DNA of 64,000 nucleotides from Chitinophagaceae bacterium (GCA_023957575.1 JAMLGU010000012.1:18340-82339); one strand, 5' to 3'. Shown: positions 25,199-35,462, counted from the stretch's first letter. A program made the numbers and translations. Notes: generated by a model not told the origin, from the sequence alone.

Positions 25199-26761
25199 AT
25201 GCAAAGAATCTATTTTTTGGTTTTGCTTTTCTTTTTACCCGGCTTTTTATGGTCGCAGGATGCTACCACCATTCAAAAAATAAGAGAAGAGGGATTAAAT
25301 AACACTCAGGTAATGGATATTGCTTTCCAACTAACAGAAGTAAGTGGCCCCCGTGTTACCGGTAGCCCGGGATTGAAACGTGCTTCTGATTATGCAGTGA
25401 ATCAACTTAAACAATGGGGCCTTACGGATGTGGTTTTAGACCCCTGGGGCGATTTTGGTAAAGGTTGGGAACTGAAAAAATCATACATTGCCATGAGTGC
25501 GCCCTGGTACAAACCGATAGCCGGTTTCCCGAAAGTGTGGACAGCCGGCACCAACGGATTAAAAAAGGCATCAGTAATTTTAATCAATGCCAAAGACAGC
25601 GCCGAATTAGTAAACAATTATAAGGGTAAACTTACAGGCAAAATACTAATCATGAATACGCCTGTTCATTATGTTCCTAACGATTTGCCCGATTTGGAGC
25701 GTTGGACAACTGCACAGTTGGATTCTATGCAAAATATAAAACCCAAAGCGCCCGATACTGCGGGAGCCAATCAGCGAATGAGACGTTTTTTCGGAGATTT
25801 CATGAATGCACGTCGAATGGCTGCCACTTTAAACAAACTGGCGCACGACGAGGGCGCAGTTGCCATTTTGACCTCTTCGCCCCGAAATCATGACGGAACC
25901 GTTTTTGTGCAGGGAGGCGGTTCTTATAAATCGGAAGATCCTGCCGGTTTTACGGATCTGGCATTGCCGTTGGAAGATTATAACATGATTATCAGACTAT
26001 TAAAAAACCAGACGCCGGTTGAATTGGAATTAGACGTGCAAACCCGTTTCCTGACGGACGATATCAAAGGATATAATGTGCTGGGCGAAATAAAAGGTAC
26101 TGATAAGAAATTGAAAGATGAAGTTGTGATGTTAGGCGGCCATCTGGATTCTTGGCAGGGAGCCACCGGCGCTACCGATAATGCTGCAGGAAGCGCCGTA
26201 ATGATGGAGGCGGTTCGTATTTTGCAAAAATTAGGCATCAAACCAAGACGCACCATCAGAATTGCGCTTTGGAGCGGGGAGGAGCAGGGATTGTATGGTT
26301 CGCGCGAGTATGTGAAAAAAACCTTTGCCGACAGGGCCGACATGAAACTGAAACCTGCACACGAAAAGTTTGATGTGTATTTTAACTTAGACAACGGCAC
26401 CGGGCGCATCAGGGGCATTTATCTGCAGGAAAATGAAGCTTCCCGCAGCATCATGGCCCAATGGCTGGCTCCTTTTGCCGACCTTGGCGCTACCACCATC
26501 ACCTACAGCAATACCACCGGTACGGATCATCAGTCATTTGACGGGGTGGGGTTGCCAGGTTTTCAGTTTATTCAGGATGTGGTAGAGTACGATACCCGCA
26601 CCCACCACAGCAATATAGACAGTTATGATCACTTAGTGGCAGGCGATTTAGAACAGGCAGCTACCATCGTGGCAGCCATGGTGTATCAGGCAGCCATGAG
26701 TGATGCCAAAGTTCCCCGAAAGGAACTACCCAAACCGGCTCCGAGTAGGTTTCCGTTTTAA
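25199..26761 (+). CDS. Secreted M28-family zinc peptidase
   Basis: The 520-residue protein has a signal peptide (MQRIYFLVLLFFLPGFLWSQ), a PA-like inserted domain (about 120-260) and an M28 catalytic domain. Zinc ligands and catalytic residues are visible: H315 in GGHLDSW, D327 in ATDNAAG, E361 and E362 in SGEEQGLYGS, D398 in NLDNGTG and H444 in TGTDHQSFD. The set is complete, so an active di-zinc aminopeptidase or carboxypeptidase is expected in the periplasm or outside the cell. It is a single gene closed by a strong terminator. Substrate specificity cannot be read. Confidence 0.92.
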   Translation: MQRIYFLVLLFFLPGFLWSQDATTIQKIREEGLNNTQVMDIAFQLTEVSGPRVTGSPGLKRASDYAVNQLKQWGLTDVVLDPWGDFGKGWELKKSYIAMSAPWYKPIAGFPKVWTAGTNGLKKASVILINAKDSAELVNNYKGKLTGKILIMNTPVHYVPNDLPDLERWTTAQLDSMQNIKPKAPDTAGANQRMRRFFGDFMNARRMAATLNKLAHDEGAVAILTSSPRNHDGTVFVQGGGSYKSEDPAGFTDLALPLEDYNMIIRLLKNQTPVELELDVQTRFLTDDIKGYNVLGEIKGTDKKLKDEVVMLGGHLDSWQGATGATDNAAGSAVMMEAVRILQKLGIKPRRTIRIALWSGEEQGLYGSREYVKKTFADRADMKLKPAHEKFDVYFNLDNGTGRIRGIYLQENEASRSIMAQWLAPFADLGATTITYSNTTGTDHQSFDGVGLPGFQFIQDVVEYDTRTHHSNIDSYDHLVAGDLEQAATIVAAMVYQAAMSDAKVPRKELPKPAPSRFPF

Positions 26762-26770
26762 AATAATTAG

Positions 26771-26797
26771 CCCGGTTCGGTTGAGCCGGGTTTTTTT
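26771..26797 (+). terminator. Terminator after the M28 peptidase
   Basis: CCCGGTTC pairs with GAGCCGGG (eight pairs, one G-U) around GGTT, followed by seven T. Confidence 0.88.
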
Positions 26798-26826
26798 CAC
26801 CGACTTCTTCCGTTCTTTTACCGTTT

Positions 26827-26862
26827 TTTGCTAAAATTTATGTATTTCTATCGGTTACTTTG
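26827..26862 (+). promoter_or_regulatory. Probable promoter of the kinase-cell wall operon
   Basis: TTTG at 26827-26830 and TTACTTTG at 26855-26862 approximate the -33 and -7 boxes, with one mismatch and a spacing of 24 nt, longer than ideal. The leader to ATG 26959 would be about 90 nt. Confidence 0.4.
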
Positions 26863-26958
26863 CCGCAAAAAACTGATGAACCAAAAACTAAAGTTTTGCA
26901 ATTCAGTTTTTTATTCATCATAATCATAATACTTTTATGATTCTTTAAGGTTTTGAAC

Positions 26959-28455
26959 ATGGAGAATACAACCATTAGTGGTTATGTCTTAAAATATAAA
27001 TTGGGCGAAGGCGGTATGGCAGAGGTATGGTATGCCGAAAACAGCCTGCAGATGCCTGCTGCCATCAAGGTTTTGCAAAAAAGATTTTGCAGCGACCCTG
27101 AGTTGGTTTCCCGTTTCGAAAATGAAGCCAAACTGATGGTGCAGCTCCACCATCCGAATATACGTAAAATCCTTGATTTTTCGGTAGTGGACGGAAGGCC
27201 CTGCATGGTGATGGAATATCTCCACGGCAAAGATTTAGCGAAAAGGCTGAAAACAGGCGAGCGGTTTTCCAATGATCAACTAATAAAATGGTGGAACGAT
27301 TTGGTGGATGTACTGCAATACACCCATCAGAAAAATATTATTCACCGCGACATAAAACCTTCAAATCTCTTCCTGACGGATGACGGGCAGATAAAAGTAC
27401 TGGATTTCGGCATCGCCAAAATCAAGGACAATATCACCCTCACCCAGACCGGGTCACGTATGGGTACGCTGATGTACATGAGCCCTGAGCAGGTGTATGA
27501 CATGAAAACCCTTTCTTACAAAACCGATATTTACTCATTGGCGGTGAGTTTTTATCATTTGGTAACGGGCGCTGCTCCTTACGATAATCAAATGTCCGAC
27601 TTTGAAGTGCAGGAAAATATTGTTAGAAAGAATCTGAATACTACCATGCTTCCTCAACCCTGGCAATCCCTGCTGCCTGATTATCTTTCTAAAAATCCGG
27701 AGGAGCGAAAAGAATTGAGAAAATTGAATATCACTGATTCTAAAGTCCGTTCAACAAATACAGGACATGCTACTGTACCTGCTACCGGTTCATCGTCCGA
27801 AGTGCTGTTACAACCGAGGCGCAAAAACGGCAGGAACATATTTTTTTCTTTGCTGGTCATCGCAGGATTGGTTTACATAGCATTGAATAAGGACGCGATC
27901 ATGCAATTTCTGAAAACCGATGATTCCGGTGATAGAAATAAGAAAACGGTTGTGCAGCCTCGCCCGCAACCGCCCATACAGGATGCCGAAGCGCAAATTC
28001 CGGCCGTTGTGCTGCCCGATACGCTTCCTGCGCCACAGGAACCCGATAATGAAAGGGTGACCATCACTATTGATGAAAAAGAAATGGAATTAAATGCCAA
28101 AAACCTGTTGGCCGATTATTACACCAACAGAAGCAGTTGCGGCAACCTGTACCGGTATTTCAGGGACACGGTAAGACAATATTACACAAAATCCAATGTT
28201 ACGCTGGATGAGGTGATGAAAGAATGTCAGCGATATCATGACAAGTGGAAGTTTACCGAAGCAGATTTCGATGAATCTTCCTTTTCATTCACCCATCAGG
28301 AAAATGGAAATTTGCTTGTGGATTTCTCGATGCTGTACAAAATAAAGCAAAACGAAAATGACGAGTGGTCGAATTATAATGTAGATGTTTCGGCTATTGT
28401 AGATGAAAACATGAAGATTATCCGAATTGTGGAACGAAGGATTGAAAAATTATAA
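26959..28455 (+). CDS. Transmembrane Ser/Thr protein kinase (Hanks type)
   Basis: The N-terminal kinase domain (about 8-260) has LGEGGMAEVWYAE, the ATP lysine K37 in AAIKVLQK, HRDIKPSN (D131), DFGIAK (D149) and GTLMYMSPEQ, so it should be an active RD-type kinase. One membrane helix follows at about 293-310, then a Pro-rich linker and a C-terminal periplasmic domain of about 130 residues containing NLLADYYTNRSSCGNLYRYF. That domain is not a PASTA domain and I do not recognise it; it may be a sensor. ATG 26959 is chosen over the in-frame TTG at 26953. It is the first gene of a six-gene operon. Confidence 0.92.
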   Translation: MENTTISGYVLKYKLGEGGMAEVWYAENSLQMPAAIKVLQKRFCSDPELVSRFENEAKLMVQLHHPNIRKILDFSVVDGRPCMVMEYLHGKDLAKRLKTGERFSNDQLIKWWNDLVDVLQYTHQKNIIHRDIKPSNLFLTDDGQIKVLDFGIAKIKDNITLTQTGSRMGTLMYMSPEQVYDMKTLSYKTDIYSLAVSFYHLVTGAAPYDNQMSDFEVQENIVRKNLNTTMLPQPWQSLLPDYLSKNPEERKELRKLNITDSKVRSTNTGHATVPATGSSSEVLLQPRRKNGRNIFFSLLVIAGLVYIALNKDAIMQFLKTDDSGDRNKKTVVQPRPQPPIQDAEAQIPAVVLPDTLPAPQEPDNERVTITIDEKEMELNAKNLLADYYTNRSSCGNLYRYFRDTVRQYYTKSNVTLDEVMKECQRYHDKWKFTEADFDESSFSFTHQENGNLLVDFSMLYKIKQNENDEWSNYNVDVSAIVDENMKIIRIVERRIEKL

Positions 28456-28475
28456 ATTGGAAACAGATTAAAACT

Positions 28476-29423
28476 ATGTTTGAAAAAATTAAAAAATGGC
28501 TGTTGCCTGATGAGGAGGAAGAATCAAAGACCTTAACCAACCAGTCGTTGGTGGATCAGGTGGTGGCTTCGTTTAAAGAAACGATTGAACGGGAATCTTT
28601 TAATAAAAGGATGATGTACGATTGCAGTTACCTGATACTGATGCGCCCCGAAGATTATAAGCGCGCCGAACTTAGGTTGGCCGGCATTACCGAAGGAATA
28701 TTGGATGAGTTTTATGAATATATTGATTCCATGAAAGCGCAATATCCGCGCTACGAACCAATTGCTAATTTCTGGGATTTTCAGTATTGCCCTTCCGAAA
28801 AAGGAGTGGATAACAGCGATATCGAACCGGGGTCGGTGCAGGTAATCAGCGCTGCCACCAGCGAAAAATCCTGGGTGGAACTTTCTTCAGAACAAATAAA
28901 AGTGTCTATCAGCAGCAAGCACTCCAAGTATTCCAAATATGATTTGAACCCTCACACTTTTGCAAATATTGATATTTTGTCAAAAGGTCATTTCAGGGTT
29001 AAGTTTAAGAAAGATTTTCTGGGTGAGCAGCCTGCGGCGGCTCCGGCCCCTGCGGTTACGTCAAAAAGCGCCGCACCGCAAAGCCTGGCTACCATTCAGT
29101 TTGTGTTGAATAAAGAGCGGTATAGTTTTCAGATGCGCGAAAAGCAGTTGAAAATTACAAAAGCCATTGAAGGAGTGCCCAGTACGCCCACTTTGCTCTG
29201 CATTAATGAACCCAGTGGCAGTCTGCAAAAGGAACACATTTTAATTAGGTATGATGACGCGGCAAGAGCATTTTATATTGCCTTGTATGCAGATGCCTAT
29301 ATAAACGAGCAGAAACTGTCGCTGAGTGTTCAGGGGCAGCATCCGGTGTGGCATCCGCTCAAAAATGATTCTACCATTGTTTGCGGTATTTTTCAGTTGG
29401 ATTTCAAAGGGCATGTTTTTTAA
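28476..29423 (+). CDS. FhaA-like protein: DUF3662-like N-terminus and divergent FHA-like C-terminus
   Basis: The N-terminal ~110 residues (FEKIKKWLLPDEEEE, then SFNKRMMYDCSYLILMRPEDYKRAE) resemble the N-terminal domain of actinobacterial FhaA in layout. A Pro/Ala-rich linker near 190-205 separates it from a C-terminal beta-rich domain of about 100 residues (IQFVLNKERYSFQMRE to CGIFQLDFKGHVF). That part looks like an FHA-type sandwich, but without the usual GR and SxxH motifs, so phosphothreonine binding is uncertain. It lies 20 nt after the kinase and is likely one of its partners or substrates. The homology assignment is tentative. Confidence 0.6.
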   Translation: MFEKIKKWLLPDEEEESKTLTNQSLVDQVVASFKETIERESFNKRMMYDCSYLILMRPEDYKRAELRLAGITEGILDEFYEYIDSMKAQYPRYEPIANFWDFQYCPSEKGVDNSDIEPGSVQVISAATSEKSWVELSSEQIKVSISSKHSKYSKYDLNPHTFANIDILSKGHFRVKFKKDFLGEQPAAAPAPAVTSKSAAPQSLATIQFVLNKERYSFQMREKQLKITKAIEGVPSTPTLLCINEPSGSLQKEHILIRYDDAARAFYIALYADAYINEQKLSLSVQGQHPVWHPLKNDSTIVCGIFQLDFKGHVF

Positions 29424-29499
29424 AAGTAAAGCTGATGATTCAGGCGTTGATGATATTGTTTATTGTTTTGGTCTTTTATCTGCAATCTAAAAATAAATT

Positions 29500-30585
29500 A
29501 TGAGCAGAAAAATTTCTTCATATATACAAACCGATTTGGGGCGCATGCGTCAGCAAAACGAAGATAATTTTGTGTGGGTACAAAACCTGTGGTCAAAACC
29601 CGAACTTTCGCTGATAGGTGTCATTGACGGTGTTGGAGGATATAGCGGCGGCGCCGAAGCGGCATTGATAACAAAAACCACCATTGAAAATTATCTGCAA
29701 AACCTTAGTATAGGCGAGCCATTGCAATTATTGAAAGAGGCAGTGATTGCCGCCAACAATATCATTCACGAAAAAAGAAACAGCACACCTGAACTTAGCC
29801 GGATGAGTTGTGTACTCACAGTGGCAGTATTGGATGCCGAAAAAGAGATGATGTATGTGGCACATGTAGGCGACAGCAGAGGGTATATTTTCAGAAATGG
29901 CCGACTATTAAAAATCACCAAAGATCATTCATTGGTGGGCATGAAGGAAGACAGCGGCTACCTGACAGAAGAAGAAGCAATGCACCATCCGCGCCGCAAT
30001 GAAATTACAAAGATGTTGGGCGAGATAAATTTGGATATTGAGAACAGAGATGATTACATTGATTTTATAGAGCATAGTTTTCTACCGAATGATATTGCAC
30101 TTTTTTGCAGCGATGGATTGACCGACTTAGTCAATCAGGCGCAAATGATAGAAATACTCATCCAACCCGACATGTTGCAACAAAAAGTGCAATATATGAT
30201 TGACAAGGCTAATGAGCTGGGTGGGAAAGATAATATCACTGTTGCATTAGCTCAATATTCGGCAAAAAAATCGGACCAGAAAAAAATATACAAAAGAGCT
30301 ATTGAAATACCTGTGGTGGATGAAAATCAGCCGGAGGTTGTAAAGAAAAAAACGGCTCGTAAAAAAAAAGAGTGGATAATACTGGCAGTAACCATGTTCG
30401 CAGTGGGATTTCTGGCAAACTGGTTAGGCACCCAAAAACTACTCAACTTAGAACCTCCTCCGATAAGTGATACCGTGTATGTTTATAAAGACTCGGCAAG
30501 CCTTACGGATAGTTTGAGGCTAAAGGATACCCTGATTAATGCTACAGATACCATTTTCAAAGACAGTACAAGAGCAGCGCATTGA
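29500..30585 (+). CDS. PP2C-family Ser/Thr protein phosphatase, membrane-anchored
   Basis: Residues 1 to about 250 form a PP2C domain with metal ligands in QQNEDN, GVIDGVGGYSGGAEA, HVGDSRGY, FCSDGLTD and GGKDNITVALA. A basic stretch (KKKTARKKKE) leads into one membrane helix (about 291-309) and a short periplasmic tail of about 50 residues. The layout matches mycobacterial PstP. It should reverse phosphorylation by the kinases of this operon. Its stop codon overlaps the ATG of the SEDS-transpeptidase gene (TGATG), indicating translational coupling. Confidence 0.92.
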   Translation: MSRKISSYIQTDLGRMRQQNEDNFVWVQNLWSKPELSLIGVIDGVGGYSGGAEAALITKTTIENYLQNLSIGEPLQLLKEAVIAANNIIHEKRNSTPELSRMSCVLTVAVLDAEKEMMYVAHVGDSRGYIFRNGRLLKITKDHSLVGMKEDSGYLTEEEAMHHPRRNEITKMLGEINLDIENRDDYIDFIEHSFLPNDIALFCSDGLTDLVNQAQMIEILIQPDMLQQKVQYMIDKANELGGKDNITVALAQYSAKKSDQKKIYKRAIEIPVVDENQPEVVKKKTARKKKEWIILAVTMFAVGFLANWLGTQKLLNLEPPPISDTVYVYKDSASLTDSLRLKDTLINATDTIFKDSTRAAH

Positions 30586-33500
30586 TGAAAAATAAGACAA
30601 AACAAAATATTTATTCAAGAAAGACCGAAAGGCTTTTATTGTTGGTGGTAACAGCGATTTTGTCGCTGATGGCTGCTCAGTATTATTTTAATATTGAAAA
30701 GGATTTGCAGTCAGCCGAAGACGGCTACCAATCGGGCAGGGTATTGAATCTGGCAGCGCCTGTTCAGTCAAAGCAATTGAAAAAATTGTTATCGGATGGA
30801 AATTATTTTACGGATGAGCGCTATGTTGACTTTATTACAAAAAATTTAGTTCAGAAAATTAATGAGCAGAAATCCCTGCCCAATCTGGGCTCGCTGAACA
30901 AAAAAGATTTCATGATTGATGCCACACTGTTTACAAAATCAGGAAGTGAATCTGGCAATCTAAGATTTTTAAACTCGTTGGCGCATCTGGGTATGGATAC
31001 CGCTTTGTATAATAAAGAGCAAAACAATCCCGAAGCTTATCCTTCTGTTGTGCCGGTGCAGGATGTGAAAACAGGTATTGACATTAGCGGAAAGATTGAT
31101 TCGGATGAAAAGGGTTTTGAACAAAGGGGAATATTGGTCAAGCTGAGCGAGATTTACCCTGATGCCTACTGGGATAGCCTGCCCTCTTCCGAAAAGCCTG
31201 TGCAGACTGAATTTTATGCAAGAACAGATGCAAAAGGAGCCTATAAATTTACCAACCTGAAGAAGGAAGGAAATTATAGCGTGCTGCCCATCAGGCCCGG
31301 TTTTGAATTTGGCGTTTCTAAAGGCAGGGCAGCCATCACTTCCGATCAGGAATTTGACTTTAATGCAAAGCCGCATCAGTTAAGGATTTTGGACAAAACT
31401 GAATACCGGCAGATAAAGAACGACAAAATATTTACCGTTCGCACCCCATCCGATTTCAAAAAAGAATTTTTTGTGTGCCTGCTTATCTGGCTTATTGCTT
31501 TTTGGGTATTTCATCTTTCCTTGACAATAAAAAATTATCGGAGCGACCTGTTTATCCTTCCTTTAATAATGTTTATAACCGGTATTGGCCTCATTGTTTT
31601 ATATAGTGTGCAGGATCCGTTGAGAGACGAAATTTATGGCTCCGGCATGGCTGTTTCTGCTGCTTTTACGCTGTTCCTGGCTTCGTTATTTATTTTCTTT
31701 TTCAGGAATAATCCGGTCAACAGATTTTATCATTCGGGTTTTTTTGATCCGGTTCACCGGCTATTACCGGAGGGGCATCAACTTAAAGCGCCAAGAGGAT
31801 ATAGCTGGTTGCTGGCATCCATTCTGTTGATGTTGCTGCTGGCAGTATTTGGCACCGGACCCGAAGGCAGCGGCGTGAAAGTAAATCTTTTCGGTTTTCA
31901 GGTAAGTGAGCTTTCCAAATTATTGATGATTGTTTTCTTTGCCGCCTATTTTGCAGTAAATGCAGATTATTTCCGCAATATTACCAACAATCGATGGCTC
32001 ACCAAAAACAATATGTTGATGCTTGCATTGTTCGTTTTCCTGTTAGCGATTTATGCCATTCTCGGTGACCTTGGCCCTGCAATCGTTTTGACGCTTACCT
32101 TTCTTTTTCTTTATTCGTTTGCCAAGGAGGAGTTTTTTTCAATGATTGCAACCGGTGTTGTTTATTTACTGGTTTTATTTGTTGTTTCAAAATTCATTAA
32201 TTCGGCGCAACAGAATTTTTTGCCCTGGATGTCGCTGGCAGCCTGCATCGGCTCGTTGGGTTATACAATTTTTACTAAGAAAAATGAATCCATATTTTTT
32301 ATCATACTGATTATTTCTTCTTTTATTCTGCTGGCGCAATTGCCTTTTGAATTTACCCAAAGATTAGCCGACCGAAATGGCATGTTCAACAATATGTGGG
32401 AGAATAAATTAGTGGGCGGAGATCAGGTGGCGCATGGTGTATGGGCATTAAACAGTGGTGGTTTTTTGGGTCAGGGACCTGGGAATGGTTTTTCAAATGT
32501 AATGCCTGCGCACCATACCGATATGATGTTGCAGAGCATTGGCGAAGAATTAGGTTTCGTTACTATAATTGTTATCTTCATAGCGTTTGGCATTTTATTG
32601 TATCGGGTTATTTTGTCGGCACGAAGAACCGGAAAACCTTTTATGTTTTACCTGATGGCGGGAATCGGCATTGCTACCTTAATTCAATTGATGCTGATTA
32701 CGGGTGGTACTTTGGGCTTAATGCCTTTGACCGGTATATCTGTTCCTTTTTTGAGTAAAGGAAATGCAGGAATTATTTTGTCATTGATTGCTTTTGCTTT
32801 CATCATCATCATGTCAAATGAAAAAGGCGATTCGTTGGAGATGGAATATGTGAAGAAAAATTTTGACAACGTAAATGCTTATTCGCTTCTCTTCTTTTTT
32901 GGGGTGTTGATTGTCTTCTCCGGTTCATTGATTTATTATCAGATAAAATCAAATAGGTATATCGTAAAACCCGCATTGGTATTGAATCGTAGCGGAGAAT
33001 GGCAATACAGCTATAATTCCCGTATCGGTATCATGCTCAGAGAAATTAAGCCCGGTACTATTTATGACCGTAACGGCATTGTATTGGCTACATCCGAATC
33101 AACCAATAAAAAAACAGACAGTTTGCACAATAAGCGAACCTACCCATTTAGCGCTGATCTTATCTTTTGGCTGGGTGATATCAACCGAGAAATTGCTAAA
33201 GAAGAAAGCAATGGCTACGCTGCCGAGTTCAGGCACTATACCATGCTGAGAGGTTTTGATGTTACAAGTACTGCCTCTCAAAAAACATCAGACAGGTTTA
33301 AAGAGAATAGGTTTTTGCCGGAAACTGAAAAAGAATCTGAATTAGTGCTGTATGATTACAGCGCATTGGCTCCATATATTAAAGCAGGAAAAAACAGCAT
33401 GCTAACCGATGCCCAGAATAAAAAGAAAAAAGATGTTTACCTGTCATTGGATGCCACACTCAATCAAAAGATTAATAAAATCATTCAATCTTCTGACCTA

Positions 33501-34568
33501 TCAAAAAACTTTAGAACTTCGGTAATTGCCGTTAATGCAAAGACCGGAGATGTTTTGGCTTCTGCCATTAGTCCGATGCCGTCATATAAAGATTTGAAAT
33601 TGATAAGTAATATCGAGGCTCAGGATTATCGTTCGGTATTCAAGCAAATTTTTAATGATCGTGTTGTAGTGCCACAGGATTTGGGTATAACCTTTAATTC
33701 ACGCCCGGGTTCTACCGTTAAAATCATTGATGCTTTTGCTGCGATGAATCAGTATGGATTGGGCGCTGCCAATTTTTCTTTCTTTGTGCAAACCGGAGAA
33801 ATTATCAGAAAAGGAGAGCCGGAGAATGAGAATGTGGACATGCATAAGGCAATCGTAAGATCCAGTAATGTGTATTTCATAAAATTGGCAAATGAAAAAA
33901 GTCTACAGAACAGTCTGTTTAATTTGTATGATGCATTGGGAATGAATATCCTCAACAGAGGCGGTTTTCATTTTCAAAAACCTGAAAACTATTCTAATGA
34001 TTTATACTTTAAAGAATGGAATAAATTTGTATCAAAAGGCAAGGATATTTATAAGAGCAAAAAACTGATGGGAACCAGAAAGCGGCTGACATCCAGATTC
34101 TCTGACCTCGCCTGGGGACAGGGCGAACTAAGCGCCTCGCCATTGCACCTGGCAAAAATGACAGGCGCTATAGCCAATAATGGAAATCTGGCGGCATCAA
34201 GGTTTTTCATTAAATCGTGGAACAGAAAGGACAGCATTGAACCTGCAAATAAAATTTCAAAAGCAGAAGGAACAGGTAATTTACTTTCCTCTTTTATGAA
34301 AGAGCAATCGGCTTCTGTTTCTGCTGCAACAGGACTAACTGTGTATGGAAAAACCGGAAGCCCCGAACGTGATAAGCTGATAAAGAAGGGAAATGCAGTA
34401 GTGAGGAAAAGAGTTACCGATGCCTGGTACACATTTTTTGTACATTCGCCTAAGATAGGCGCTCCCGTTGCATTTACGATAAGGATTGAAGAGGTGGGTA
34501 ATTCGGATCATGCGAAAAAATTAGCAGTAGAAATGTTGAAGCAATTAAAAGCAGCAGGTTATTTTTAA
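30585..34568 (+). CDS. SEDS glycosyltransferase (RodA/FtsW) fused to penicillin-binding transpeptidase
   Basis: This 1,327-residue protein joins both halves of a peptidoglycan synthase. Residues 1-290 hold a first helix and an extracytoplasmic region with a carboxypeptidase-regulatory-like module (YARTDAKGAYKFTNLKKEGNY). Residues about 290-750 form the SEDS part, with GDLGPAIVL and the loop GGFLGQGPGNG plus HHTDMMLQSIGEELGF. After another helix (about 770-790) comes a class B PBP region with GTIYDRNG, the SxxK motif S1043-TVK, SSN at 1093-1095 and KTG at 1256-1258. All catalytic motifs are intact. RodA and PbpA are normally separate proteins. ATG 30585 is preferred over the upstream TTG. Confidence 0.93.
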   Translation: MKNKTKQNIYSRKTERLLLLVVTAILSLMAAQYYFNIEKDLQSAEDGYQSGRVLNLAAPVQSKQLKKLLSDGNYFTDERYVDFITKNLVQKINEQKSLPNLGSLNKKDFMIDATLFTKSGSESGNLRFLNSLAHLGMDTALYNKEQNNPEAYPSVVPVQDVKTGIDISGKIDSDEKGFEQRGILVKLSEIYPDAYWDSLPSSEKPVQTEFYARTDAKGAYKFTNLKKEGNYSVLPIRPGFEFGVSKGRAAITSDQEFDFNAKPHQLRILDKTEYRQIKNDKIFTVRTPSDFKKEFFVCLLIWLIAFWVFHLSLTIKNYRSDLFILPLIMFITGIGLIVLYSVQDPLRDEIYGSGMAVSAAFTLFLASLFIFFFRNNPVNRFYHSGFFDPVHRLLPEGHQLKAPRGYSWLLASILLMLLLAVFGTGPEGSGVKVNLFGFQVSELSKLLMIVFFAAYFAVNADYFRNITNNRWLTKNNMLMLALFVFLLAIYAILGDLGPAIVLTLTFLFLYSFAKEEFFSMIATGVVYLLVLFVVSKFINSAQQNFLPWMSLAACIGSLGYTIFTKKNESIFFIILIISSFILLAQLPFEFTQRLADRNGMFNNMWENKLVGGDQVAHGVWALNSGGFLGQGPGNGFSNVMPAHHTDMMLQSIGEELGFVTIIVIFIAFGILLYRVILSARRTGKPFMFYLMAGIGIATLIQLMLITGGTLGLMPLTGISVPFLSKGNAGIILSLIAFAFIIIMSNEKGDSLEMEYVKKNFDNVNAYSLLFFFGVLIVFSGSLIYYQIKSNRYIVKPALVLNRSGEWQYSYNSRIGIMLREIKPGTIYDRNGIVLATSESTNKKTDSLHNKRTYPFSADLIFWLGDINREIAKEESNGYAAEFRHYTMLRGFDVTSTASQKTSDRFKENRFLPETEKESELVLYDYSALAPYIKAGKNSMLTDAQNKKKKDVYLSLDATLNQKINKIIQSSDLSKNFRTSVIAVNAKTGDVLASAISPMPSYKDLKLISNIEAQDYRSVFKQIFNDRVVVPQDLGITFNSRPGSTVKIIDAFAAMNQYGLGAANFSFFVQTGEIIRKGEPENENVDMHKAIVRSSNVYFIKLANEKSLQNSLFNLYDALGMNILNRGGFHFQKPENYSNDLYFKEWNKFVSKGKDIYKSKKLMGTRKRLTSRFSDLAWGQGELSASPLHLAKMTGAIANNGNLAASRFFIKSWNRKDSIEPANKISKAEGTGNLLSSFMKEQSASVSAATGLTVYGKTGSPERDKLIKKGNAVVRKRVTDAWYTFFVHSPKIGAPVAFTIRIEEVGNSDHAKKLAVEMLKQLKAAGYF

Positions 34569-34588
34569 AATCATTTGATAAATTAGCA

Positions 34589-35461
34589 ATGAACTGGATT
34601 AAAAAGAAATTAGAACAGTTATCAGCAAAACTCAATGCCGAAGAGGAGTTGTTGAGTGATACATCAATTCAAAAGACGGAGCCAGAGAAGGTAGCTGATG
34701 AACCTAAAATTGATAATATTGAAGAGTTGAAAGAAATCAGCATCGGCGCTATTACAAAGGCTGTCAGGATGTTGAGTTATGGTAAGTCGGTGGTTTCGGG
34801 TTTGGTTTTTCATTCTAAGTTTGCCGATAATGCGGTGGAGAATGTAGGTTTGCAGGCGTTGATAAAGGATGAGGAATTTATCAAAAGAATTAAAAGAGAT
34901 TTCAAGTCGAAAGGTATAAAATTCAAAGATGATTTATCAGTTGAGGTACTGCATGAATCACCATTGATGGAGAAGGTAACCAAAATAACGGAAGGTATCG
35001 GAGTGGAAGCGCTGACCCCGACTGAAACACTTAAAAAAATACTTGCCCGAATTAAAGCAACCGAAGGAATCACCTGGGAAGAAGAATATATACTGGAGCC
35101 AACCGGCAAACAGTATTTTATTGGTCGGTGCAAAAATCCCAAAATTGAAAACGGCCCCAAGATTCATAACGACATCGCCTTTATTGGGATAGAGGAAAAT
35201 GATGAAGAGCAATATAAAATCAATAATTATGTGAGCCGTTCACACGCTTTAATTGTTTTTGACAAAGAGGCTGGCGCATATAAAATATATCGTTCAAGAT
35301 TTATGAATAATTTTTCACATAAAATAAAAATCTACAATACAGGGCTAAATGATTATGAGGGTGTGAGCCTTAACCAACCCCAGGTGCCACACATACTAAG
35401 GGATGGCGATTCTATATGTTTCAACGATAAAATTATTCTGGAGTTTTCGATAATAAAGTAA
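34589..35461 (+). CDS. FHA-domain protein
   Basis: The 290-residue protein has a charged N-terminus, a helical middle part (about 40-160) of unknown fold and a C-terminal FHA-like domain (about 165-290). That domain shows YFIGRCKNPK and NNYVSRSHALIVFD, matching the conserved GR and SxxH phosphothreonine-binding motifs, but with longer loops than usual. No membrane segment is present, so it is cytoplasmic. It lies 20 nt after the SEDS fusion and 1 nt before the second kinase. It would read kinase output on the membrane, by analogy with FhaB or FhaA. Its partner is unknown. Confidence 0.75.
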   Translation: MNWIKKKLEQLSAKLNAEEELLSDTSIQKTEPEKVADEPKIDNIEELKEISIGAITKAVRMLSYGKSVVSGLVFHSKFADNAVENVGLQALIKDEEFIKRIKRDFKSKGIKFKDDLSVEVLHESPLMEKVTKITEGIGVEALTPTETLKKILARIKATEGITWEEEYILEPTGKQYFIGRCKNPKIENGPKIHNDIAFIGIEENDEEQYKINNYVSRSHALIVFDKEAGAYKIYRSRFMNNFSHKIKIYNTGLNDYEGVSLNQPQVPHILRDGDSICFNDKIILEFSIIK

Positions 35462-35462
35462 T

